Below, one piece after another: positions 5,533 to 12,530 of a stretch of DNA of 12,727 nucleotides. Source of the DNA: Planctomycetota bacterium (GTDB lineage Bacteria > Planctomycetota > Phycisphaerae > FEN-1346); NCBI GenBank assembly GCA_026386995.1, contig JAPLMO010000320.1:1-12727 (forward strand). Reading direction: 5' to 3'. Position numbers and translations under genes: made by a program. Each line of letters begins with the position of its first letter. Position 1 is the first letter of the stretch. A model generated the notes under the pieces. The model did no database searches and had not been told where the DNA came from. It worked only from the letters and a program-made list of their open reading frames with translations.

Positions 5533-7155
5533 ATGAAGCCTGCTGCTTTTGCGTGCTTGATTCTCCTTGCCGCCATGACCACGATTGCGGCCGGGGCGCC
5601 GGCAGCGATGGGCGATCGCGGCCCTCTGCCCTTGCCGCGGCCGCTGGTCCTCACGCCCGATGCACTTCAGCGTTACGTGGAGACGTTCAACGCCACCGAC
5701 AAGGAACTTTACGTCCAGCACATCCCGAACGCGGCGGCCCTGGCGTTCCTCAAGGGCAACGTGCCGCTGCTGGATTGCCCGGACAAGGAGATCGAGGAGA
5801 TTTATTACTTCCGCTGGTGGACCTACCGCAAGCACATCAAGGAGACGCCGGACGGATTCATCGTCACGGAATTCCTGCCGAAGGTCGGCTGGGCCGGTAA
5901 ACACAATTCAATTAACTGCGCGGCCGGTCATCACCTGCGCGAAGGCCGCTGGTTGCGGGACCCGAAATTCCTCGACGACTACACCGCGTTCTGGCTGCGC
6001 AAAGGCGGTTCGGTCCGCAGTTATTCGTTCTGGATCGCGGATTCCGTCTGGCAACGCTACTGCGTGACCGGCGACCGCCGCGAGGCGCTGGACCTGCTGC
6101 CCGACCTCATCAAGAACTACGCGGCGTGGGAGCAGTCGAACCTCGATCCGAACGGTCTTTTCTGGCAGACCGACGACCGCGATGGCGGCGAAATGTCGAT
6201 CGGTGGCAACGGCTATCGCGCGACTATCAACAGTTACCAATACGGCGATGCGTTAGGCATTGCCCAGATCGCAGAACTGGCCGGCAAACGTGAAATCGCG
6301 CGTGACTACAAAGACAAGGCGGCCAAAATCAAGAACCTGGTTCAGGAAAAACTCTGGGATCAAGCAGCGCAGTTTTTCAAGGTGCTGCCGCGCGGCGAAA
6401 ACAAGAAGTTGGTGGACGTGCGCGAGGAATACGGTTACACGCCGTGGTATTTCAACATGCCTGATCCGCAGTTCGCCGTCGCGTGGAAGCAACTCATGGA
6501 CCCGAAGGGTTTCTACGCCCCGTTCGGCCCGACGACCGCCGAACAGCGGCATCCGAAGTTCACGATCTCGTACAAGGGCCACGAGTGCCAGTGGAACGGG
6601 CCGAGTTGGCCGTACGCGACTGCCATCACGCTGACGGCCCTGGCGAACCTCCTCAACACGCAAGAGCAGGATGCCGTCAACCGCAAGGACTACTTCGAGA
6701 CGCTGAAAATCTACACGCGGTCGCACCACCTCAAACTGGAGGACGGCCGAACGGTCCCGTGGATCGACGAAAACCTGAACCCCGCCACCGGCGACTGGCT
6801 CTCGCGGACGCGATTGAAGACGTGGAAGAACGGCGCGTGGGACGCCGGCAAGGGCGGCGAGGAGCGCGGCAAGGACTACAACCACTCGACCTACTGCGAC
6901 CTCGTGATCAGCGGCCTCGTGGGCCTGCGGCCGCGGGCGGATGAGACGGTGGAAGTCAACCCGCTCGTGCCCGAAACGTGGGACTGGTTCTGCCTGGACC
7001 AGGTCCGCTACCACGGACGCTGGCTGACGATCCTCTACGACAAGACCGGCGAGCGGTACAAGCGGGGCAAGGGCCTGCGCGTCTTCGCCGACGGCAAAGA
7101 GGTGGCCGCATCGGAGACCCTGTCGCGCCTGACGGCCCCCCTGCCCCCGCGCTAG
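5533..7155 (+). CDS. Secreted MGH1-like six-hairpin glycoside hydrolase
   Basis: A 540-residue protein with a Sec-type leader (MKPAAFACLILLAAM, likely cleaved near residues 20-25) and an (alpha/alpha)6 glycosidase region related to the trehalase/GH63/mannosylglycerate-hydrolase group. Landmarks are YYFRWWTYRKHI (91-102), GWAGKHNSINCAAGHH (119-134), the acidic TDDRDGGE (213-220, possible catalytic or substrate-binding acids), QWNGPSWPYATA (353-364, strongly conserved in six-hairpin enzymes), IDENLNPATGDW (411-422) and KDYNHSTYCDLVISGLVGLRP (447-467). A short beta-rich tail follows. Substrate is unknown; GH family number cannot be fixed by eye. ATG 5533 is chosen over TTG 5509 and ATG 5518 because AGGAG lies about 8 nt before it and the signal peptide begins there. 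Base composition is uneven: by hand count about 53% GC at 6241-6360 against 69% at 7021-7140. It is divergent from sat. Confidence 0.85.
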   Translation: MKPAAFACLILLAAMTTIAAGAPAAMGDRGPLPLPRPLVLTPDALQRYVETFNATDKELYVQHIPNAAALAFLKGNVPLLDCPDKEIEEIYYFRWWTYRKHIKETPDGFIVTEFLPKVGWAGKHNSINCAAGHHLREGRWLRDPKFLDDYTAFWLRKGGSVRSYSFWIADSVWQRYCVTGDRREALDLLPDLIKNYAAWEQSNLDPNGLFWQTDDRDGGEMSIGGNGYRATINSYQYGDALGIAQIAELAGKREIARDYKDKAAKIKNLVQEKLWDQAAQFFKVLPRGENKKLVDVREEYGYTPWYFNMPDPQFAVAWKQLMDPKGFYAPFGPTTAEQRHPKFTISYKGHECQWNGPSWPYATAITLTALANLLNTQEQDAVNRKDYFETLKIYTRSHHLKLEDGRTVPWIDENLNPATGDWLSRTRLKTWKNGAWDAGKGGEERGKDYNHSTYCDLVISGLVGLRPRADETVEVNPLVPETWDWFCLDQVRYHGRWLTILYDKTGERYKRGKGLRVFADGKEVAASETLSRLTAPLPPR

Positions 7156-7200
7156 TGCAGTATCTCACTCAGAATGCGTATCATGCGGGGCGCTGGGTGC

Positions 7201-7225
7201 CACGGCTGCGCTGTTTGCAGCCGTG
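7201..7225. repeat. Perfect hairpin between the glycoside hydrolase gene and aroDE
   Basis: CACGGCTGC, a 7-nt loop, then GCAGCCGTG. No T-tract follows on either strand, so it looks like a REP-type palindrome and not a classical terminator, although it could protect the upstream mRNA's 3' end. Confidence 0.65.
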
Positions 7226-7272
7226 CTCTGCGTAGAATGGCAACACGGTTGCTAAACGGCGCAACCATACCC

Positions 7273-7300
7273 TTGACGCAGCCTCCCAACCGGCTAGCAT
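7273..7300 (+). promoter_or_regulatory. aroDE: Promoter of aroDE
   Basis: TTGACG (7273-7278), a 16-bp spacer and TAGCAT (7295-7300). Transcription would start near 7307, just before GGAAGGAG at 7311-7318. The upstream ATG at 7299 lies within the -10 box and would not be in the mRNA. A small inverted repeat, GGTTGC/GCAACC at 7247-7266, lies just upstream. Confidence 0.6.
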
Positions 7301-7325
7301 GAACGCTCGTGGAAGGAGTACGCCT

Positions 7326-8795
7326 GTGATCTGCGTTGCCCTGATGCCCGAAACCACCAGCCTGGCCCTGGAGGCCATGGCCGAGGCCGCCAAGGTGGCC
7401 GACCTGGTCGAACTGCGCCTGGACGCGATGCGCGAGTTCGACCTGGCGCGGCTGCTGGCCGCCCCGCCCTGCCCCGTCACCATCACGTACCGGCCGCGGC
7501 GCGAGGGCGGACTTTACGACGGGCCGGAGCCTGCGCGCCTCGAAACCTTGCGGCAGGCCGCGCGGCTGGGGGCACGGTACATCGACGTCGAGCACGACGC
7601 CCTCGCCGTCATCGGCGACGTGCCGCGCGAAAAGACAATCGTCTCGTACCACAACTTCGAAAAGACGCCCGCGGACCTGGCCGACATCTATGCGAATCTG
7701 GCGTCCACGGACGCGGCCGTCATCAAGGTGGCCGTCATGGCCCAACACATCCTCGACACGGCGGCGGTGCTGCGTATCCTCCGCGACGCCCGCAAGCCCA
7801 CGATCGCGCTCTCGATGGGCCCGCGGGGGGTGCTCACGCGGATCCTGGCGCCTAAGTTCGGGGCGCTGCTGACCTACGCGTCGATGCCGGATTCCGCTTC
7901 TTCGCCGCGCGTGGCTGCGCCGGGCCAGATCGCGGCGACCGAACTGCGGCAACTTTACCGCGTCGACCACATCAGCCCGAAGACGCAGGTCTACGGCGTC
8001 ATCGCCGACCCGGTCGGCCACAGCCTGAGCCCGCGGATCCACAACGCCGCGTTTGCCGAGACGGGCATTGACGCCGTCTACCTGCCGCTCTGGGTCGAGG
8101 GCGACCCGGCGGCTTTTGTGCGGGCCATGCGCGAGTTTGAGTTCGACGGCTACAGCGTCACCATCCCGCACAAACAGGCGGTCATGGCGGCGGTGGACGA
8201 GATCGAGCCGCTGGCCCGGCGCATCGGGGCCATCAACACGATTCAGCGGCGGCAGGACGGCAGCCTCTTAGCCACCAACACCGACTGGACGGCCGCCCTG
8301 GCGGCGATCGAGGCGGTCGTCGGCAAAGGGTGGCTTGCGGGCAAACGAGCGCTCGTCGTGGGCGCTGGCGGCGTCGGCCGCGCGATGGCGTTTGCGCTGA
8401 AAGAACGCGGGGCCGAGGTAACGCTGACGGACGTCGACGAAGCGCGGGCCGAGGCGCTGGCGAAAGATGTGGGCGTGGACCGCTGCGCGATTGCAGACGT
8501 GGCGAAGCAGACCTGCGACGCACTCCTGAACTGCACCCCCATCGGCATGCACCCGAAGGTGGACGCCACGCCCGTGCCGCGCGAAATGCTGCGCTCGGGG
8601 ATGCTCGTGTACGATGCGGTCTATAACCCGCTGGAGACTCGCCTCGTGCGCGAGGCCCGAGAGGCCGGCTGCCGCACGGTTGCCGGCATCGACCATTTCG
8701 TCCGCCAGGCGGTCGAACAGTTTGAGTTATGGACCGGCCGCCCCGCCCCCGTCGAAACGATGCGCCGGGTGGTTATAGAGGCGCTGGCGAAGTGA
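7326..8795 (+). CDS. aroDE: Bifunctional 3-dehydroquinate dehydratase / shikimate dehydrogenase
   Basis: One 489-residue chain carries steps 3 and 4 of the shikimate pathway: dehydration of 3-dehydroquinate, then NADPH reduction of 3-dehydroshikimate to shikimate. Residues 1 to about 212 are a type I dehydratase with ELRLD (29-33), catalytic His109 in VSYHNFEKTP and the Schiff-base Lys134 in VIKVAVMA. Residues from about 221 are shikimate dehydrogenase: YGVIADPVGHSLSPRIHN (223-240), Lys283 in TIPHK, GAINTI (301-306), NTD with Asp320, the dinucleotide-binding GAGGVGRA (346-353) and NCTPIGMHP (402-410). The GTG at 7326 is chosen because GGAAGGAG lies 7 nt upstream and an ATG at 7299 falls in the promoter. 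The same domain order occurs in plant DQD/SDH and in some bacteria such as chlamydiae. All visible catalytic residues are present, so both activities are expected. Confidence 0.95.
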   Translation: MICVALMPETTSLALEAMAEAAKVADLVELRLDAMREFDLARLLAAPPCPVTITYRPRREGGLYDGPEPARLETLRQAARLGARYIDVEHDALAVIGDVPREKTIVSYHNFEKTPADLADIYANLASTDAAVIKVAVMAQHILDTAAVLRILRDARKPTIALSMGPRGVLTRILAPKFGALLTYASMPDSASSPRVAAPGQIAATELRQLYRVDHISPKTQVYGVIADPVGHSLSPRIHNAAFAETGIDAVYLPLWVEGDPAAFVRAMREFEFDGYSVTIPHKQAVMAAVDEIEPLARRIGAINTIQRRQDGSLLATNTDWTAALAAIEAVVGKGWLAGKRALVVGAGGVGRAMAFALKERGAEVTLTDVDEARAEALAKDVGVDRCAIADVAKQTCDALLNCTPIGMHPKVDATPVPREMLRSGMLVYDAVYNPLETRLVREAREAGCRTVAGIDHFVRQAVEQFELWTGRPAPVETMRRVVIEALAK

Positions 8796-8836
8796 ACAAC
8801 GATCTTTAACTACGGTTAGCCGCAAAGGGCGGCGGG

Positions 8837-9754
8837 CTACGGAAGCAGCACTTGCTCCGACTCAACGAGATCGTCGCGACCGGACGACTTGACGGCCACC
8901 TTGAAGCCCGGCCTCAGGGCGGCGCTGGACCACCGTCCGTCGGGGGCCAGCGTGATGAGGGCCGCCTGGTGGCCGGCCTCCAGCGTGCGGCTCTCGACAA
9001 TCCGGCGCAACACCTCAGCGGCGGCCTCGGCCGGAGACGCCCCGCGGCGTATCTCCTCGACCGCCAGAAAAGCGCCGCACACGCCCATGATGAGTTCACC
9101 GTGGCCGGTGGCGACGGCCGCGCCGTGCCGCGGGTCCACGTAAAGCCCGTGGCCAATGATGGGCGAATCGCCGACGCGCCCGGGGAGTTTGAAGGCAAGG
9201 CCGCTCGTCGAGCACGCCCCGGCCATGACACCCGCGGCATCGAGCGCCAGGACGCCGACCGTGTCGTGCGAATCCTCCTGGGGCAGACCTGTCTCTTCGA
9301 CGTTCGGGAGTAACCCCGACCTTACGGTCGGGGCGCGATGCTCCGCCAGCCACTTCTCGTAGGCCCTGCGCGAGGCGTCGCCAACAAGGTCTGCCGGGGC
9401 GATGCCCTGCGACGCCGCAAACCTCTCGGCGCCGTCCCCTGCGAGCATGACGTGCGGCGTCTTCTCCATCACCATGCGGGCAAGCGTGACGGGGTGCAGG
9501 ATGCGCCGCACAAAACACACCGAGCCGCATCGCGCGGGGGCGAGCATGATGGAGGCGTCGAGGGTGATTTCGCCGGCCGCGTCGGGGTACGCCCCGTAGC
9601 CGACGGTCATGCACGCGGGATCGGCCTCGACGGCGCGGACGGCGTGCTCGACGGCATCCAGGCTGGATCCGCCCAGGCCCGCCAGGTGCGGCCATCCGGC
9701 GGCAACCGCCGTGCGGCCGAAGGACCATGTGGCGAGGAGGATGGGTTGGGTCAC
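8837..9754 (-). CDS. N4-(beta-N-acetylglucosaminyl)-asparaginase family Ntn-hydrolase
   Basis: A 305-residue member of the aspartylglucosaminidase/isoaspartyl peptidase family (peptidase family T2), made as an inactive precursor that cuts itself to expose an N-terminal Thr nucleophile. Residues are counted from the GTG at 9754. ATWSFG (8-13) opens the alpha chain, GGSSLDAVEHAV (28-39) and TLDASIM (64-70) follow, and HDTVGVLALD (163-172) holds the cleavage site before Thr165. GRVGDSPIIGHGLYVD (192-207) and ATGHGELIM (215-223) are the substrate-binding segments of the beta chain. The GRVGDSP form favours glucosaminyl-asparaginase over plant-type asparaginase. GTG 9754 is preferred to the TTG at 9793 because GGAGAG lies 6 nt upstream. 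No signal peptide is seen, so it probably acts in the cytoplasm on imported glyco-asparagine, though some relatives are exported. It converges on aroDE with 41 bp between the stops. Confidence 0.92.
   Translation of the reverse strand: MTQPILLATWSFGRTAVAAGWPHLAGLGGSSLDAVEHAVRAVEADPACMTVGYGAYPDAAGEITLDASIMLAPARCGSVCFVRRILHPVTLARMVMEKTPHVMLAGDGAERFAASQGIAPADLVGDASRRAYEKWLAEHRAPTVRSGLLPNVEETGLPQEDSHDTVGVLALDAAGVMAGACSTSGLAFKLPGRVGDSPIIGHGLYVDPRHGAAVATGHGELIMGVCGAFLAVEEIRRGASPAEAAAEVLRRIVESRTLEAGHQAALITLAPDGRWSSAALRPGFKVAVKSSGRDDLVESEQVLLP
9314..9333. repeat. REP-like perfect hairpin inside the asparaginase gene
   Basis: CCCCGACC, loop TTAC, then GGTCGGGG: an 8-bp GC stem with a tetraloop, lying within the coding region. 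On the coding strand it specifies residues 141-147 (APTVRSG), 18-24 residues before the catalytic Thr165. It keeps the reading frame. Confidence 0.75.
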
Positions 9755-9807
9755 AAGGAACTCTCCGATCTTTTGGGGCCGCCCGAGCAACAATCTTGGC
9801 GGTCAGA

Positions 9808-9837
9808 AACATACCCCAGGATTGCGGTAGCCTGTAA
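9808..9837 (-). promoter_or_regulatory. Possible promoter of the asparaginase gene
   Basis: On the minus strand TTACAG (9837-9832), an 18-bp spacer and TATGTT (9813-9808). It would give a leader of about 45 nt. It lies back to back with the -10 box of the small Fic-inhibitor gene. Confidence 0.35.
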
Positions 9838-9850
9838 CATTACGACCCGT

Positions 9851-9856
9851 TATAAT
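9851..9856 (+). promoter_or_regulatory. Perfect TATAAT -10 box 6 nt before the small Fic-inhibitor gene
   Basis: TATAAT ends 6 nt before the ATG at 9863, so the transcript would begin at about the start codon. No Shine-Dalgarno sequence fits in the gap, so this looks leaderless. A clear -35 box was not seen at the right distance. Confidence 0.55.
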
Positions 9857-9862
9857 TTGGGC

Positions 9863-10054
9863 ATGAAACCCCTGGCAAAGACGAACCCTTACCTCCGAGA
9901 CCCGAAGGAAGTCAAGCGAATGGTCACGGCCAGCACTCTGGACTCGTGCGCCTTCGAGGGCCTTCGCGCGGTAAAGAAGAATCAGCGTGGCGCCAAGGCC
10001 CGGTCGATTGCTTCCGCAAAGAAAGCCGCCAGTAACTCATATTCCCCCAAGTAG
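9863..10054 (+). CDS. Small Fic-inhibitory-motif protein (putative class I Fic antitoxin)
   Basis: A 63-residue basic protein. Residues 7-14 read TNPYLRDP; a predicted helix carries S28-C-A-F-E32-G33, which fits the (S/T)xxxE(G/N) inhibitory motif of Fic regulation. The tail from about residue 38 is rich in Lys, Ala and Ser. In class I Fic systems a separate antitoxin provides this motif, and its Glu blocks the second Arg of the Fic motif, stopping productive ATP binding. The Fic gene sits immediately beside it, but on the opposite strand and overlapping by 73 nt, not in the usual same-strand operon. ATG 9863 is chosen because of the perfect -10 box just upstream; the open frame extends leftward but that part is antisense to the asparaginase gene. 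The function is inferred from the motif and neighbour only. No DNA-binding domain is apparent, so autoregulation would need another mechanism. Confidence 0.7.
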   Translation: MKPLAKTNPYLRDPKEVKRMVTASTLDSCAFEGLRAVKKNQRGAKARSIASAKKAASNSYSPK

Positions 10055-10632
10055 CCCCGTCGCACGGCCTCAAGATACCTTTGTCTGCGCGCCTGGGATC
10101 CCCGCCCTCTGAATCCATAACGCGGTATGCGAAGCCCCGCCTGTAACACCATGACGTCCGCAAGCCAGCGAGCCAGCCGGCCGTTGCCTTCACGAAAGGG
10201 GTGAATCAGCAGGAGTTCCGCGTGGACCTCCGCTACCTGTTGGGCCACGTGCGAAATGGAACCGGAGCGACATGGTGTGCTGCGGCGTAAGGCCCCTTCC
10301 TCAAGACGCTGCATGTTCTGCGCCACGAGATAGGCCGGCGGCCAGCGGAAGTCGCCCTTCTGAATTTCCACCGAGCGGTAGCATCCTGCCCATTCGTAGA
10401 TTCCGCCGAGCCAGTCGCGATGCATCTGGCATACCAGGGCAGCCGTGAAGCGCGTATCCGCCGCCACTCGGTTCATGTACTTCAGGCGGATTTCAAGAAG
10501 CGCCGCGTATTCCGCCTCCGCCATTTCACCTGCGCGGCGGATGCCCAACCGATTGCGCAGCACGCGCCTGTGAGACCCCGGTTCGTACTCGGCCTGAGGC
10601 CCTGAGGGCATGATGTATCGGGCTGAGGCCAT
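9982..10632 (-). CDS. Fic-domain protein (putative AMPylating toxin)
   Basis: A 216-residue Fic/Doc-fold protein. Fic enzymes transfer AMP or related groups from nucleotides onto hydroxyl side chains of target proteins. The N-terminal region has YEPGS (16-20) and RVLRNRLGIR (23-32). The core has LGGIYEWAGCYR (75-86), and the active-site loop is HPFREGNGRLAR (144-155), fitting HxFx(D/E)GNGRxxR with His144 as general base and Arg155 as the second Arg. No (S/T)xxxE(G/N) motif is seen within the chain, so it should rely on a separate inhibitor; the convergent 63-residue protein has one. ATG 10632 is preferred (AGGAA upstream); ATG 10611 is possible, and the TTG at 10653 is unlikely. Its last 24 codons overlap the inhibitor gene's 3' end on the other strand. 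The cellular target is unknown. The catalytic motif is intact, so it is probably active. Confidence 0.9.
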   Translation of the reverse strand: MASARYIMPSGPQAEYEPGSHRRVLRNRLGIRRAGEMAEAEYAALLEIRLKYMNRVAADTRFTAALVCQMHRDWLGGIYEWAGCYRSVEIQKGDFRWPPAYLVAQNMQRLEEGALRRSTPCRSGSISHVAQQVAEVHAELLLIHPFREGNGRLARWLADVMVLQAGLRIPRYGFRGRGSQARRQRYLEAVRRGYLGEYELLAAFFAEAIDRALAPR

Positions 10633-10667
10633 GGCGTTCCTTGCCCCGTACAACCCTGGACGGATGC

Positions 10668-10687
10668 CCCGCCGCTCCTGCGGCGGG
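10668..10687. repeat. REP-like hairpin between the cupin and Fic genes
   Basis: CCCGCCGC, loop TCCT, then GCGGCGGG. It lies 13 bp after the cupin stop codon on the minus strand. There is no T-tract, so a termination role is uncertain. Confidence 0.6.
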
Positions 10688-10700
10688 CTCGAATAATGCG

Positions 10701-11156
10701 TTACTTATCCTGCCGCGACCAGTCGTACGGAATCTCCGGCGCGTGGGCCGGCAGGCGGTACTCGTCGGGTTCCTTGCGGTTATAAGGCTCGGTCGGGACG
10801 TTGATGATCATCGCCTCGCCGGTGGAGATGCACTTGAAGCCGTGGTACACCCCGGCCGGGATGCGCAGGCGCACGGGGTTCCAGACGCCCATGAAGACCT
10901 CCTGCACCTGGCCGCGCGTGGGCGAGCCTTCGCGCGGGTCGTACAGGACGACCTTCATCATCCCCTGGACGCAAATGAAGTTGTCGGTCTGCTTCTTGTG
11001 GTAATGCCACGCCTTGACGACGCCGGGGTAGCCGGTCGTCAGGTAGACCTGGCCGAACTTCTCGAAGTCCGGCTCGTCGGCGCGGAACATCTCCATCAGG
11101 CGCCCCCGCTCGTCGGGAACGGCCCGCAGGGGGGTGATTTTCACGCCATCGATCAT
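10701..11156 (-). CDS. RmlC-like cupin (dTDP-4-dehydrorhamnose 3,5-epimerase family)
   Basis: A 151-residue single-domain cupin resembling RmlC-type sugar epimerases but shorter than the usual 180 or so residues. Visible motifs are VKAWHYHKKQTDNF (47-60, His51 and His53), LYDPREGSPT (71-80), IPAGVYHGFK (99-108, His105) and NVPTEPYNRKEPDE (119-132), which resembles the substrate-site region of RmlC. The family either inverts C3/C5 of nucleotide-4-keto sugars or has diverged to related sugar reactions; no rmlA, rmlB or rmlD is present here, so the substrate is open. The start at 11156 overlaps the upstream gene's stop as ATGA, with AAAGGAG about 10 nt upstream inside that gene, indicating translational coupling. 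A longer in-frame extension to 11471 runs antisense-like through the upstream gene in another frame and is rejected. Confidence 0.82.
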   Translation of the reverse strand: MIDGVKITPLRAVPDERGRLMEMFRADEPDFEKFGQVYLTTGYPGVVKAWHYHKKQTDNFICVQGMMKVVLYDPREGSPTRGQVQEVFMGVWNPVRLRIPAGVYHGFKCISTGEAMIINVPTEPYNRKEPDEYRLPAHAPEIPYDWSRQDK

Positions 11157-12490
11157 TGTTTCACGGCTCCTTTGGAGGTCGGCGACTTGGCCGCCAGCCC
11201 CGCCTTGGGCGGCGGAAAGAGGCTCTCGGGCCTGCAGATGACCTTGGCCTTCAGTTTTCCGCCGGCATCCTTCTCGTACGTGAGTTCCCGGACAAGGCCG
11301 GCATGGCAGCGGCAACGGACCCCGGGGGGCTCGCCGGACTTGCCGGGGACCAGTTCGTAACTGATCGCGTCGGGCTTGCCGGAAACGTCGTCGGGACAAT
11401 GGAACATGGCCTTCACGATTTCGGGATCGGCGGTGGAGACCTCGGCGCCCGCGCTGTCCTTGAAGGTCCACCGGCCCAGATTCCCGTCGAGCACTAACTG
11501 GCGGAAGGAGGTGATATCGGCGGGCATCGGCTCCCCGGCCTTAAGGCCTGCCAGGACAAAACCCATGGACGACAGGTTGGCGCGGCAAGTCCCGGGACTT
11601 GCGGGCGTCAGTTCCCTGATATAGTCGTGCAACCGCTTCTCGAAGGCGGCGACGACGCCGCCGAAAGCCAGGTCCCAGGCGTCCTTGGAACTGCGGCCCC
11701 TCCCGAGGTACCAGACATACTGGATGAACGCATCGCGATACTTGCCGTTGTCCACCCCCTGGAGGCAATGAACCATGGCCCACGCCTCGGCGTACTGGAG
11801 GCCGGCCTCCTTGCTCTTGGTTTTGACGGCCGCCGTCCATGCCTCGGACGTAATGGTCAGCATGTCGGGCACGGTACGGAGGCGGTTCTCCGTCAGGGCA
11901 GCCTTCAGTTCCTTCAAGAGGTGACTTGGCGCCTGGCCGACCTGAAGTTGACCGCCGACGAACTGGGCACGCTCGAAGAACTCCGCCAGGCCCTCGTTCA
12001 ACCAGAGGGGGCACTTGGAGCCGATGAACTGGTGAACAAACTGGTGCGTACCCTCGTGGCGAAGCGTCTCGAGTATCCCGTCCACCGCGTCGATGGAACC
12101 CCAGGCGCTGATCAGGTTCTTGTTCGGATCATACAGCCCCTGGGTGCCCTCGGCCTCGCCGCCCACCAGAGACATATACTTGTCCCTAGAGCCAACGACC
12201 TGCACGGTGCCGCGCGGGATCTGCACGGCGCCGGCGCTTGTCCCTGCCATACGCTTGTAAAGCTCGAAAAAGAGCGCCTCCTGGTGGCGGGCGTACAGTT
12301 GGGCCGCATCGGGCCCCATATCTGTCCTGACCACGTAATCAGGCGTCTCGACGATAATAACCCCGCCGGCATCCTGCTTCATCGGCCAGCCCTTGCCGGC
12401 GGGGGCCACAGCGGCCGGGTGCGCCGACGCCGCAAGCGCCAGAAGCGTAAGCACCCCGACAGCGCCTTGCCACAGCCGACCGTCCGGCAT
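11153..12490 (-). CDS. Exported DUF1570-type HExxH protein (putative zinc metallopeptidase)
   Basis: A 445-residue protein with a hydrophobic leader (about residues 8-29, ending near AHPA), then a domain resembling planctomycete DUF1570 proteins. The zinc motif is HEGTH (145-149, in ETLRHEGTHQFVHQF), followed by PLWLNEGLAEFFE (161-173), where Glu166 or Glu170 is a plausible third metal ligand, as in gluzincin peptidases. The segment to about 290 is helical; the last 140 residues are Cys-containing (Cys302, 365, 393, 395, 419) and of unknown fold. Peptidase activity is inferred from the motif; no substrate is known for this group. The start at 12490 has AAAGGAG 7 nt upstream. The stop overlaps the cupin start by 4 nt, making a two-gene operon. 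A promoter lies at 12559-12531, with a tandem repeat just upstream. Confidence 0.82.
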   Translation of the reverse strand: MPDGRLWQGAVGVLTLLALAASAHPAAVAPAGKGWPMKQDAGGVIIVETPDYVVRTDMGPDAAQLYARHQEALFFELYKRMAGTSAGAVQIPRGTVQVVGSRDKYMSLVGGEAEGTQGLYDPNKNLISAWGSIDAVDGILETLRHEGTHQFVHQFIGSKCPLWLNEGLAEFFERAQFVGGQLQVGQAPSHLLKELKAALTENRLRTVPDMLTITSEAWTAAVKTKSKEAGLQYAEAWAMVHCLQGVDNGKYRDAFIQYVWYLGRGRSSKDAWDLAFGGVVAAFEKRLHDYIRELTPASPGTCRANLSSMGFVLAGLKAGEPMPADITSFRQLVLDGNLGRWTFKDSAGAEVSTADPEIVKAMFHCPDDVSGKPDAISYELVPGKSGEPPGVRCRCHAGLVRELTYEKDAGGKLKAKVICRPESLFPPPKAGLAAKSPTSKGAVKQ

Positions 12491-12530
12491 AACGCTACTC
12501 CTTTCGGGCCGCAAGACGCCCGACCGCGGT

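Noticed and set aside
1280..7155. A single sulfated-glycan utilisation operon (sulfatase, cysC, sat, glycoside hydrolase)
   Set aside because: The genes alternate in strand with separate promoters and a terminator, and there are no transporters, carbohydrate sensors or further sulfatases.
7152..8171. Minus-strand open frame opposite aroDE
   Set aside because: No motifs or ribosome site; composition is that of an antisense shadow.
10668..10687. Terminator of the DUF1570-cupin operon
   Set aside because: The hairpin position would suit, but no T-tract follows, so it is listed as a REP-like repeat.
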